A stretch of DNA of 64,000 bases from Pseudomonas azadiae (GTDB lineage Bacteria; Pseudomonadota; Gammaproteobacteria; Pseudomonadales; Pseudomonadaceae). This document shows positions 17,245 through 24,679 of this stretch, one piece after another. The stretch lies in contig NZ_JAHSTY010000001.1 in the NCBI RefSeq assembly GCF_019145355.1, positions 1,860,001 to 1,924,000 on the forward strand, given 5' to 3'. Each line of letters opens with the position of its first letter. Positions within the stretch are counted from its first letter, which is position 1. The position numbers and the translations under genes were made by a program. The notes beneath the pieces were generated by a model. The model did no database searches. It saw only the letters and a program-made list of their open reading frames with translations, and had not been told where the DNA came from.

Positions 17245-17331
17245 GTGGGAGCGGGCTCGCTCGCGAAGGCGGTAAGTCAGTCAATTTATGTGTGGCTGAC
17301 ACACCGCATTCGCGAGCAAGCCCGCTCCCAC
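17245..17331. repeat. REPIN, type C
   Basis: Arms GTGGGAGCGGGCTCGCTCGC plus GAA (17245-17267) and the inverted arm at 17309-17331 (one arm has CTCGCTCG where the other has the usual CTTGCTCG). The loop contains GTCAGTCA and GCTGACACACCGC, similar to loops of other REPINs here. Located between kynB and the cupin gene. Confidence 0.88.
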
Positions 17332-17458
17332 GGACTGCATGGGTGCCCGAAGCATCGCACTCCCCTGCGCTTCTGGGCATCCCAGTGTCGAGTTCAGACC
17401 ACTGGCGCAACGCCCAACGCCTTAGGGTGCATCTTCCATTCCCCGCCCTGGAGTCATC

Positions 17459-17803
17459 ATGTCCAAGCCCATCACCGTACTGCGCGACACCCACCCACTG
17501 CCGGTCCTGGATGCCTGCAAATGGGAAAAGCTCGAAGGCGACCCGCACACCGTCAACCTCAACGCCTACACCAGCGAAGACGGCAGCAAGATCATGGGCA
17601 CCTGGATCTGCACACCGGGCAAGTGGTACGTGGACTACGTGAAGTGGGAGTACTGCCACTTCCAGGAAGGCTATTGCATCATCACCCCGCAAGGCCTGGA
17701 GCCGATTCACCTGCGGGCTGGGGATATCTTTGTGGTGGAACCGGGGATGAAGGGGACGTGGGAAGTGGTGGAGACGGTGCGTAAGTATTTTGTGTTTGCA
17801 TAA
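17459..17803 (+). CDS. Small cupin-domain protein
   Basis: 114 residues, one double-stranded beta-helix domain of the Cupin_3 type (as in ureidoglycine aminohydrolase and related small cupins). Cupin motif 1 region reads TWICTPGKWYVDYVKWEYCH and motif 2 LRAGDIFVVEPGMKGTWEVV. There is no clear HxH metal pair, so a binding or isomerase role rather than a dioxygenase role is likely. It stands alone between two REPINs, downstream of kynB on the opposite strand. No function can be assigned. Confidence 0.8.
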   Translation: MSKPITVLRDTHPLPVLDACKWEKLEGDPHTVNLNAYTSEDGSKIMGTWICTPGKWYVDYVKWEYCHFQEGYCIITPQGLEPIHLRAGDIFVVEPGMKGTWEVVETVRKYFVFA

Positions 17804-17809
17804 TTTTTT

Positions 17810-17943
17810 GTAGTGAGCGGGCTTGCCCCGCGCTGGGCTGCGCAGCAGCCCCAATAAAAAAACGCCGCATTCTTTCAGGAAGAACGCGGCGGCTGGTTTT
17901 AGGGCCGCTTCGCGCCCCAGCGCGGGGCAAGCCCGCTCACTAC
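17810..17943. repeat. REPIN, type B, with a terminator in its loop
   Basis: Arms GTAGTGAGCGGGCTTGCCCC (17810 on) and the inverted copy ending at 17943. The 86-base centre is longer than in the other REPINs and contains a separate hairpin, described in the next entry. It sits between the convergent cupin and mmsB genes. Confidence 0.88.
17855..17892 (-). terminator. Rho-independent terminator for mmsB within a REPIN loop
   Basis: Read on the minus strand, an imperfect CGCCGC-TTCTT stem with a five-base loop ends in a run of seven T residues. It is 60-100 bases past the mmsB stop and lies entirely between the two REP arms. Confidence 0.8.
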
Positions 17944-17950
17944 AGGGGCT

Positions 17951-18838
17951 CTATTCAGGCTTGCGATAACTATTGATGATCGCCGAGAAGTCCTTGCCCC
18001 CTTCCCCGCGCTGACTCATCGATTGATACAACTGCTGGGCCACGGCGCCGAGGATTACCGGCTGTTTCGCCTGACGCGCCGCCTCGGTGGCCAGGCCCAG
18101 GTCCTTGAGCATAAGGTCGGCACCGAATCCGCCGGTGTAGCCGCGCGATGACGGCGCGGTTTCGATCACGCCCGGCCAGGGGTTGTAGGTGTCGGAGCTC
18201 CAGCAGCGCCCGGTGGAGCTGTTGATGATCCCCGCCAGCACTTGTGTGTCGATGCCCAGCGCATCGCCCAGGGCCATGGCTTCGCTGACGCCGATCATGC
18301 TGATGCCCAGCAGCAGGTTGTTGCAGATCTTGGCGATTTGCCCGGTGCCTACCTCGCCGCAGTGCACGATGTTGCGGCCCATCTGCGCCAGCACCGGTTG
18401 CAGGGTGGCGAACAGTGCCGGGGTGGCGCCGACCATGAAGGTCAGGGTGCCCGCCTGGGCGCCGCCGGTGCCGCCGGAGACGGGTGCGTCGGCCATCACC
18501 ACGCCTTGTCTGGCCGCAGCAGCCGCCACGTCGCGCGCGGTCTGGGGGTCGATGGTGCTGCAATCCACCGCCGGCACGCCTTGGCCGACGCCGGCGAGCA
18601 CGCCGTCATCATTCAGCCAGACGCTGCGTACATGGGCAGCGGCTGGCAGCATGGTGATCACCAGCTCTGCGCCGCTGGCCGCCTCTCGCGGGGAGTTGCT
18701 GATGCTGGCCCCCAGCTCGGCGAGTTCCTTGAGCACCGTTTGGTTCAGGTCGAACAGGTTCAGCGCGTGGCCCGCCTTGATCAGGTTACGGGCCATGGGC
18801 GCGCCCATGTTGCCCAGGCCGATAAATGCAATCTTCAT
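17951..18838 (-). CDS. mmsB: 3-hydroxyisobutyrate dehydrogenase
   Basis: 295 residues. NAD-dependent oxidation of 3-hydroxyisobutyrate to methylmalonate semialdehyde in valine breakdown. N-terminal Rossmann motif MKIAFIGLGNMGAPMARNLI; substrate motif DAPVSGGTGGAQAGTLTFMV; the catalytic lysine is in GQIAKICNNLLLG (about 171). It follows mmsA by 14 bases on the minus strand. Confidence 0.95.
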   Translation of the reverse strand: MKIAFIGLGNMGAPMARNLIKAGHALNLFDLNQTVLKELAELGASISNSPREAASGAELVITMLPAAAHVRSVWLNDDGVLAGVGQGVPAVDCSTIDPQTARDVAAAAARQGVVMADAPVSGGTGGAQAGTLTFMVGATPALFATLQPVLAQMGRNIVHCGEVGTGQIAKICNNLLLGISMIGVSEAMALGDALGIDTQVLAGIINSSTGRCWSSDTYNPWPGVIETAPSSRGYTGGFGADLMLKDLGLATEAARQAKQPVILGAVAQQLYQSMSQRGEGGKDFSAIINSYRKPE

Positions 18839-18852
18839 GGTCGTCTCCAGAA

Positions 18853-20370
18853 TCAGCGCAGGTTGATGGTGGTGTTGACGCCATCGTTGACCGTGTCGTC
18901 ATCGAACCAGCGGCTGGTGACGGTTTTGGTCTGGGTGTAGAACTGCACCACCTGCTTGCCGTATGGGCCGAGGTCGCCGAGCTTGGAACCACGGGAACCG
19001 GTGAAGCTGAAGAACGGCACCGGCACCGGGATCGGGATGTTGATGCCGACCTGGCCCACGTCGATCTCGCTCTGGAACTTGCGCGCGGCCGCGCCGCTCT
19101 GGGTGAACAGGCCGGTGCCGTTGCCGAACGGGTTGGCATTGACCAGAGCGATGGCCTGGTCGAGGGTATCGACTTCCAGCACCACCAGCACCGGGCCGAA
19201 GATTTCCTCGGTGTAGATGCGCATGTCGGTGGTCACGCCCGAGAACAGCGTCGGGCCGACGAAGTTACCCTGTTCGAAGCCCGGCACCTTGATGTCGCGG
19301 CCGTCCAGTTCCAGCTTGGCGCCTTCTTTCACACCGCTTTCAATCAGCTCCAGAATGCGTGCCTTGGCGCGCTTGGAAATCACCGGACCTACGTCAGTAC
19401 CGGCTTCGCTGCCCGCGTTGACCTTGAGTTTTTGCGCCAGCGCCTTGAGGTCCGGCAGCCATTGTTTCGACGCGCCCACCAGCACCACCACCGAGGTGGC
19501 CATGCAACGCTGGCCCGCCGCACCGAAACCGGCGCCGACCAAGGCATTGAGGGTGTGTTCACGGTTGGCATCCGGCAGCACCACCGCGTGGTTCTTGGCG
19601 CCCATCATCGATTGCACGCGCTTGCCGTGCTTGCCGGCCAGGTCATACACATGCGTGCCCACGGCGGTCGAGCCGACGAAAGACACCGCCTTGATGTCTT
19701 TATGGGTACAGAGCGCATCCACCACGTCCTTGCCGCCGTGCACCACGTTGAGCACGCCGGCCGGTACGCCGGCTTCCAGCGCCAGCTCCACCAGCAGCAG
19801 GGTGGACAGCGGGTCCTGCTCGGACGGCTTGAGGACGAAGGTGTTACCACAGGCGATCGCCATCGGGAACATCCACAGCGGAATCATCGCCGGGAAGTTG
19901 AACGGGGTAATACCGGCACACACGCCGATGGGCTGGCGCAGCGTATAGGTGTCGACCCCACCGGCGACATTTTCGGCGAACTCGCCCATTTGCAGGGTGC
20001 CGATGGAACACGCGTGTTCCACCACTTCCAGGCCGCGGAAAATATCGCCCTCGGCATCGGCAATGGTCTTGCCCTGCTCGTTGCTGAGGACCACGGCAAT
20101 GCGCTTGGAATGTTCGCGGATCAAGGCTTGCAGCTTGAGCATGATGCGCATGCGCGCGCCGATCGGCGTCAGCTTCCAGGTCTGGAAGGCGCGATGGGCG
20201 GCGTCGATGGCGGCGTTGACTTCATCGGCAGTGGCGAACGGGACTTTGGCCAGCACTTGCTGGGTGGCCGGGTTGACGATGTCCTGCCACTCGGTGGTCT
20301 TGGACTCGACCCATTCGCCGTTGATCAGCAACTTGACCTGTTGCACGGAAATATCGGCAGATGCGTTCAT
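18853..20370 (-). CDS. mmsA: Methylmalonate-semialdehyde dehydrogenase (CoA-acylating)
   Basis: 505 residues from the ATG at 20370 ([20 protein letters not shown]); the frame is open further upstream but that crosses the promoter of the divergent regulator. Converts methylmalonate semialdehyde and CoA to propionyl-CoA (valine catabolism). Catalytic cysteine in [23 protein letters not shown]-binding [12 protein letters not shown]. First gene of mmsAB. Confidence 0.96.
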   Translation of the reverse strand: MNASADISVQQVKLLINGEWVESKTTEWQDIVNPATQQVLAKVPFATADEVNAAIDAAHRAFQTWKLTPIGARMRIMLKLQALIREHSKRIAVVLSNEQGKTIADAEGDIFRGLEVVEHACSIGTLQMGEFAENVAGGVDTYTLRQPIGVCAGITPFNFPAMIPLWMFPMAIACGNTFVLKPSEQDPLSTLLLVELALEAGVPAGVLNVVHGGKDVVDALCTHKDIKAVSFVGSTAVGTHVYDLAGKHGKRVQSMMGAKNHAVVLPDANREHTLNALVGAGFGAAGQRCMATSVVVLVGASKQWLPDLKALAQKLKVNAGSEAGTDVGPVISKRAKARILELIESGVKEGAKLELDGRDIKVPGFEQGNFVGPTLFSGVTTDMRIYTEEIFGPVLVVLEVDTLDQAIALVNANPFGNGTGLFTQSGAAARKFQSEIDVGQVGINIPIPVPVPFFSFTGSRGSKLGDLGPYGKQVVQFYTQTKTVTSRWFDDDTVNDGVNTTINLR

Positions 20371-20444
20371 GTGGTCTCCAATCTTGTAGTTATGCAGAGA
20401 CAAGGCGCGTGAATCGCCTTGGGAATGAGGCGTTTTTGGAGTAT

Positions 20445-20458
20445 AGATGTGCAAATCT
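20445..20458. promoter_or_regulatory. Possible LysR site in the mmsA/LysR gap
   Basis: AGAT-N6-ATCT inverted repeat in the 120-base region between the divergent mmsA and LysR genes. It is the only dyad of the LysR type I could see there; a weak call. Confidence 0.35.
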
Positions 20459-20490
20459 CTAATAAGAACGCACATAAAAGCCGGACCAAT

Positions 20491-21438
20491 ATGCAAAAAA
20501 ACATCACGTCGCTGGGTTCCCTGAACTGGGATGACCTCAAGTTTTTCCTCGAAGTGGCCCGCACCCGCAAGGCCAGCGTCGCCGCCAAGCGCCTGGCCGT
20601 GGACTACACCACGGTGTCGCGGCGCATCAGTTCACTGGAAGTGTCGCTCGGTACGCTGCTGTTCGAAAAATCCCGGACCAACGGGTTTGTGCTCACTACC
20701 GAAGGCCAACGTTTGCTCGGCTACGCCGAGTCCATCGAAAGCACCCTGCACATGGCCTGCGAACAAGTCTCCGGCTCCGGCGTGGCGTTGTCCGGCCATG
20801 TGCGCATGGGCTGCACCGAAGGTTTCGGCAGCTTCTTCGTGACGCCGCAGTTGAGTCACTTCGTCGACACCTACCCGGCGATCTCGGTGGACATTTTGCC
20901 CCTGCCCCACTTCATCAGCCTGTCCAAGCGCGAAGCCGACATCGTCATCGCCCTGGAGCGCCCGGAACACGGGCCTTATGTGTGCTGCAAGCTGTGCGAC
21001 TACAAACTGCAGCTCTACGCGACCCAGGACTACCTCAACCAACACCCGCCGATCCGCAAACCCACGGATTTGGCCGAGCACCCATTTATCAGCTATGTGG
21101 ATGATTTGGCGTTCAGCTCGGAGCTGCTGTACCTGGCAAATGTGGTGCCCGGCGCCAGCGCCAGTTTGCGCAGCACCAGCGTGATTGCGCAGTACGTGGC
21201 GGCGCAGCAGGGACGGTCAATGGCGATATTGCCGTGCTTCCTGGCGGCGCAGGATCCGCGGTTGTTGCCGGTGTTGGGGGAGCAGATTGCGATTACGCGG
21301 AAGTTCTGGATGTATTGCCGGGAGGACCTGCGCAAACTGAAGCGGATCACGTTGCTGTGGGATTACATCAGGGAGGTGACGGAGCAGAATCAGGGGTTGT
21401 TGATGGGGGAGACGCGGGAGATCAAGTTTGCCGATTAA
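20491..21438 (+). CDS. LysR-family regulator, probably of mmsAB
   Basis: 315 residues from the ATG at 20491 ([20 protein letters not shown]); an upstream in-frame ATG would extend it by 24 residues but lies in the likely mmsA promoter. Helix-turn-helix [20 protein letters not shown] and a LysR effector domain. It is divergent from mmsA. In P. aeruginosa the regulator beside mmsAB is MmsR of the AraC family, so this is a different kind of regulator in the same position. Effector unknown; a valine metabolite is a reasonable guess. Confidence 0.85.
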   Translation: MQKNITSLGSLNWDDLKFFLEVARTRKASVAAKRLAVDYTTVSRRISSLEVSLGTLLFEKSRTNGFVLTTEGQRLLGYAESIESTLHMACEQVSGSGVALSGHVRMGCTEGFGSFFVTPQLSHFVDTYPAISVDILPLPHFISLSKREADIVIALERPEHGPYVCCKLCDYKLQLYATQDYLNQHPPIRKPTDLAEHPFISYVDDLAFSSELLYLANVVPGASASLRSTSVIAQYVAAQQGRSMAILPCFLAAQDPRLLPVLGEQIAITRKFWMYCREDLRKLKRITLLWDYIREVTEQNQGLLMGETREIKFAD

Positions 21439-21540
21439 AGGGCCATCAATGACGATTCGCTTTAATTTGCAGGACGTTTCCTAGAGAATCTCCGGCCTAT
21501 TGCGCTGTACCGTTTGGATCACTAGCCTCCCTGGGTCGCT

Positions 21541-21769
21541 GCACATCAGCGATCGGGTTTAGCGATCCGGATTCGAGCGTGACACTGCTCCCAAACAGCA
21601 TCAGCTGGCGTCTGCCAGCTTTTAGCGTTTTATGGCGGCTGTGTGCGGGAGACTTTCGAGTCTACCCGGGATGCGCTCTGGCCCGGATCGCTAACCTGCA
21701 CACAGCTGCCACCCTCTTCATGTTTAGCGATGTGATGTGGCGGCTCTACTTCAGCAGAGAGCAATCATC
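21541..21769 (+). ncRNA. Structured leader with alternative stems before a DUF3077-like gene
   Basis: The 331-base gap before the small gene holds dense secondary structure. A: AGCTGGC-GTCT-GCCAGCT plus four T (21603-21623), terminator-like. B: GGGAGACT-TTCG-AGTCT-A-CCC (21647-21667), a tetraloop hairpin. C: CCGGG/CCCGG (21666-21670, 21682-21686). D: TGGCGGCTGTGTGC (21633-21646) with GCACACAGCTGCCA (21698-21711), 14 bases with one G-U. E: TTAGCGATCCGG (21559-21570) with CCGGATCGCTAA (21683-21694), 12 perfect pairs. F: AGCTGCCAC (21704-21712) with GTGGCGGCT (21737-21745), just before the ribosome site. D and F exclude each other; E competes with C and would form a pseudoknot with D. I recall similar leaders before genes of this family in other pseudomonads but could not check. 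Confidence 0.6.
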
Positions 21770-22060
21770 ATGAGCAAAATCATTCCTGACCCACCCCTTT
21801 CTTCCCTCACCACCCTCGGTGTCGTCACCTTCGGCGACTACGGCGAAAACGAAAAACCGCTGTTCCGCGTCAACGCCGGCATGCCCCTTCACGAAGCGCT
21901 GGAACACGCCTCTACCCTACTGTTCTATTCCAAAAAGCTCGCGATGGAAGCCGCCATGGATGTGCGCGGTGAGCAGTATGCGTGGGCTGCGCATTATCTG
22001 TGCGAGATGGGTAAGGCCGTGGTGGATGACTTGACGCAGGCGATGACGCCGAGCCGTTAA
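21770..22060 (+). CDS. Small DUF3077/DUF6124-like protein
   Basis: 96 residues, MSKIIPDPPLSSLTTLGVVT at the start; the PDPP opening and the following helical region (AGMPLHEALEHASTLLFYSK, then AMEAAMDVRGEQYAWAAHYL) are the pattern of small Pseudomonas proteins annotated DUF3077 or DUF6124. No signal peptide or membrane segment. No function is known to me. The ATG at 21770 has AGAGAGC upstream. The long structured leader suggests control at the RNA level. Two REPINs follow. Confidence 0.75.
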   Translation: MSKIIPDPPLSSLTTLGVVTFGDYGENEKPLFRVNAGMPLHEALEHASTLLFYSKKLAMEAAMDVRGEQYAWAAHYLCEMGKAVVDDLTQAMTPSR

Positions 22061-22077
22061 GCGAACGCTGTTCAACT

Positions 22078-22165
22078 GTGGGAGCGGGCTTGCTCGCGAA
22101 AGCGGTGGTTCAGTCGACACTTTCAGTGACTGACACACCGTATTCGCGAGCAAGCCCGCTCCCAC
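22078..22165. repeat. REPIN, type C
   Basis: Perfect inverted arms GTGGGAGCGGGCTTGCTCGC plus GAA (22078-22100 and 22143-22165), 17 bases after the small DUF3077-like gene. The first of two REPINs in tandem. Confidence 0.9.
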
Positions 22166-22211
22166 ATTTTTATTGTGGCGAGCGCAAATATCACAACCGG
22201 CACAAAATAGT

Positions 22212-22298
22212 GTGGGAGCTGGCTTGCCTGCGATGGCAGTGTGTCAGTCAGTACATCTGGTACTGATACACCGCTATCGCAGGCAAGCCAGCTCCCAC
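22212..22298. repeat. REPIN, type A
   Basis: Perfect inverted type-A arms at 22212-22234 and 22276-22298, 46 bases after a REPIN of another type. The loop holds GTGTGTCAGTCAG and CTGATACACCGC. Confidence 0.9.
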
Positions 22299-22336
22299 AT
22301 TCTGATTGCATTTCAGTTTGAGGCTGGTGAGTTTGC

Positions 22337-22828
22337 TCAGTCGGCTATGACCACAATCGACACCCGGCGATTCTCGGTTCGCCCATCGACAGTGTCGTTG
22401 GACGCCACCGGGTGGCTGCTGCCCAAACCGCGCAGCTGGACGTTTTGTTCTTTCATGCCCACGCCCGTCAGCACCGTGGCCACGCTTTGGGCGCGGCGCA
22501 GGGACAGTTGCTGGTTGTAGGTTTCTTTGCCCGACGCGTCGGTGTGGCCGTCGATACGCACGCGTTCGATACCCACGCCCAGCAAGGCCTTGCCGATGCG
22601 CTGGACGATCTCGGTGCTGGCTGGGTTGAGGGCTTCTACGTCGCTGCCAAACAGCACTTTGCCGGACAGGCCGAAGGCCCAGCCTTCTTCGGTCAGTTCA
22701 AAGCCTTGCTGTTTAAGCACCGCCACCTGCGCCGGGGTCAGGCCCATGGGGGGCGTCGTCTGGCAGCCGCCAAGGGCGAGCAGCGCCACCAGCAGGGTGA
22801 TGAACATGGAACGCGCAGTCAAAAACAA
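22337..22828 (-). CDS. yfiB: OmpA-family lipoprotein, YfiB/AwsO-like
   Basis: 163 residues when started at the TTG at 22828, which has AGGAG eight bases upstream; the ATG at 22807 is the alternative. Signal peptide with lipobox LALGGC, then an OmpA-like peptidoglycan-binding domain (IDGHTDASGKETYNQQLSLR and the tail ENRRVSIVV). In the Yfi system this outer-membrane lipoprotein sequesters YfiR and so releases the cyclase YfiN. It begins four bases after the cyclase stop and is the last gene of the operon. In P. fluorescens SBW25 the matching gene is awsO. Confidence 0.9.
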   Translation of the reverse strand: MFLTARSMFITLLVALLALGGCQTTPPMGLTPAQVAVLKQQGFELTEEGWAFGLSGKVLFGSDVEALNPASTEIVQRIGKALLGVGIERVRIDGHTDASGKETYNQQLSLRRAQSVATVLTGVGMKEQNVQLRGLGSSHPVASNDTVDGRTENRRVSIVVIAD

Positions 22829-22832
22829 GGGA

Positions 22833-24095
22833 TCAACTCCTGTGTGGAACGTTGACGGCGCAGTGCTCCGATTCCGCCGTTTGCTGGCCGCCCGAAGACA
22901 AACGCTTGGCCTGGTACATCGCGGTGTCGGCGGCATTGAGCAAGGTGCCGGGGGTGGCGCCATGATCGGGGTAGACGGCGATGCCGATACTGAGTGAGGT
23001 CAATACCTGTGTGTTGCCAGGCACGGCGATCGGCAAGTCCATGCTGGCGATGATCTTGTCGGCAATGCGCTCGGCATCTTCTACCTTGTGCAACGGCGCC
23101 AACAGGATGGCGAACTCATCGCCACCCAGGCGCGCCACCAGGTCGTCTTCGCGCAACTGCGCACGCACACGCTCGGCGACGGCCACGAGCACGGCGTCGC
23201 CGGCGGCATGGCCAAAGCTGTCATTGATCTCTTTGAAACGGTCGCTGTCGAGGTAAAGCACCGCCACGTGTTCCTTGGCTCTGGCGGCGATGCGCAGGGC
23301 ACGGATCAAACGGCTTTCGAAGAACGCGCGGTTGGGCAGGCCGGTGAGGCTGTCGTGGTTGGCTTTGTGGGCCAAGGATTCGTTTTCGCTTTGCAGGTGG
23401 TTTTGCCAAGCCTGCATCTCGCCCAGCAAGGCGTTGAAGTCGCTGCCCAGGCTGTCGAGTTCGGCGATCCGCGCCGGCGGCACGCGCCGCTCGAAGTCGC
23501 GCTCGCTGCGCGCCGCATGGGCGACGGCGGCGAGGCTTTGCAGCGGCCCGGTAATACCGCGCAACAAACGTCGCGCAAAGTGCAAGGCGACCCACGCGCT
23601 GAGGGCGGTGCAAATGAGGATCCCGGCCAGCCCGCTCAACAGGAAGCGCAGCAGGCTACCGCCGTGGCCGGTGAGATGAATGCTGCCGATGGTCTGTCCC
23701 TGGTGCAGGATCGGCTGACTGATCGGTTGATCAAGCAGCGCATGGGCGAGCTCCAATTCCACCCGCGAGAGCACGCCGGTATCCGGGCGTATCCACTGCG
23801 CCAACACCTTGCCGTTGGCATCGAGGACTTCGGCCTGGGCCACCTCTTCAGTGGAGGCGATCAGGCTCAGGGCTTCGGTGGCCGCTGCACTGTCGTTGAA
23901 CACCACTGCGGCCTCCACGGTGTAGCTGATGGAGCGCACGATCAGGTGCAGATTGTGTTCGGCATAGACGCGCAGCGCGAGCACGCCAAGCAGGGTCAGT
24001 GAGATGCTCGCCAGGGTCACCGCCACCAGGGCCAGGATCAAGTGTCCTCGGCCAATGACCGAGCGCAGGGTCGGTCGCACCTTGACTGCTGTCAT
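22833..24095 (-). CDS. yfiN: Membrane diguanylate cyclase, YfiN/AwsR-like
   Basis: 420 residues. Membrane helix at about 18-42, periplasmic CHASE8-type sensor (43-150), second helix (about 152-172), HAMP (about 173-230) and GGDEF domain (about 245-405). Active site ARLGGDEFAI with GGDEF at 324-328; RxxD product-inhibition site REDD at 315-318. It makes c-di-GMP, raising cellulose and biofilm formation in P. fluorescens (the wrinkly-spreader Aws pathway). It overlaps the yfiR stop by four bases; yfiB follows. Confidence 0.93.
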   Translation of the reverse strand: MTAVKVRPTLRSVIGRGHLILALVAVTLASISLTLLGVLALRVYAEHNLHLIVRSISYTVEAAVVFNDSAAATEALSLIASTEEVAQAEVLDANGKVLAQWIRPDTGVLSRVELELAHALLDQPISQPILHQGQTIGSIHLTGHGGSLLRFLLSGLAGILICTALSAWVALHFARRLLRGITGPLQSLAAVAHAARSERDFERRVPPARIAELDSLGSDFNALLGEMQAWQNHLQSENESLAHKANHDSLTGLPNRAFFESRLIRALRIAARAKEHVAVLYLDSDRFKEINDSFGHAAGDAVLVAVAERVRAQLREDDLVARLGGDEFAILLAPLHKVEDAERIADKIIASMDLPIAVPGNTQVLTSLSIGIAVYPDHGATPGTLLNAADTAMYQAKRLSSGGQQTAESEHCAVNVPHRS

Positions 24096-24667
24096 GACGC
24101 AGGCGCTCGACGACGGGACAGCTGCAGCACGCTGGGATGAATGCGCACGCCGCTGCGGGCGACGGAATCGAGGTTGACCTCGAATGATACTTGCTCATCC
24201 CCAACGCGCAGGCAGAACAGGCTGCCCACGGTGCACTGGTCGCCGCCCTCGCTGATGCTGAGCACCGGGTGGCCGGCCAACGAGCTGAACAGTCGGCTGC
24301 GCTCATCCCCGGTGAGTTTGCCGATGTACACCGCATCACAGGCAGTGACGATATCGGCATGGTCGGCCAGCAAGCGCTGCACCACCACCGGACGGCCGGT
24401 GGCCTGGGTGGTGCCTTTGATCAGGTCATCGGTGTATTGGGTCGGGCCGACGATGCACAGGCGCAGTTGCGCGGGCTCCACCGGCCAGCGGGCGTAACTG
24501 AGGATTCCCAGCACCACTTGGGTCACCGCCTGGGCGCGGTGGTCTGCAAGGCCCACGGGATCCGGCGCCTGGGCGAAGGCGTGCGGCGCAAGCACACACA
24601 GGATCGCCGTCGGCAGAATGCGCCTCCAGCTCAAACTGCGCTCTGTCGGCGAGACAGCCAGGTTCAT
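24092..24667 (-). CDS. yfiR: Periplasmic repressor of the cyclase, YfiR/AwsX-like
   Basis: 191 residues with an N-terminal signal region (ILPTAILCVLAPHAFA) and the YfiR fold (DUF4154), including cysteine-bearing segments LRLCIVGPTQY, ACDAVYIGKL and GSLFCLRVGDEQVSFEVNLD. YfiR binds the periplasmic part of YfiN and keeps it off; in SBW25, loss of AwsX turns on wrinkly-spreader growth. First gene of yfiRNB, starting only 12 bases after recD on the same strand, so it may be partly co-transcribed with recCBD. Confidence 0.9.
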   Translation of the reverse strand: MNLAVSPTERSLSWRRILPTAILCVLAPHAFAQAPDPVGLADHRAQAVTQVVLGILSYARWPVEPAQLRLCIVGPTQYTDDLIKGTTQATGRPVVVQRLLADHADIVTACDAVYIGKLTGDERSRLFSSLAGHPVLSISEGGDQCTVGSLFCLRVGDEQVSFEVNLDSVARSGVRIHPSVLQLSRRRAPAS

Positions 24668-24679
24668 GCAGCGATACTC

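Noticed and set aside
2529..22298. CRISPR array
   Set aside because: The repeated palindromes are paired REPs in intergenic gaps with irregular distances, no regular spacers and no cas genes.
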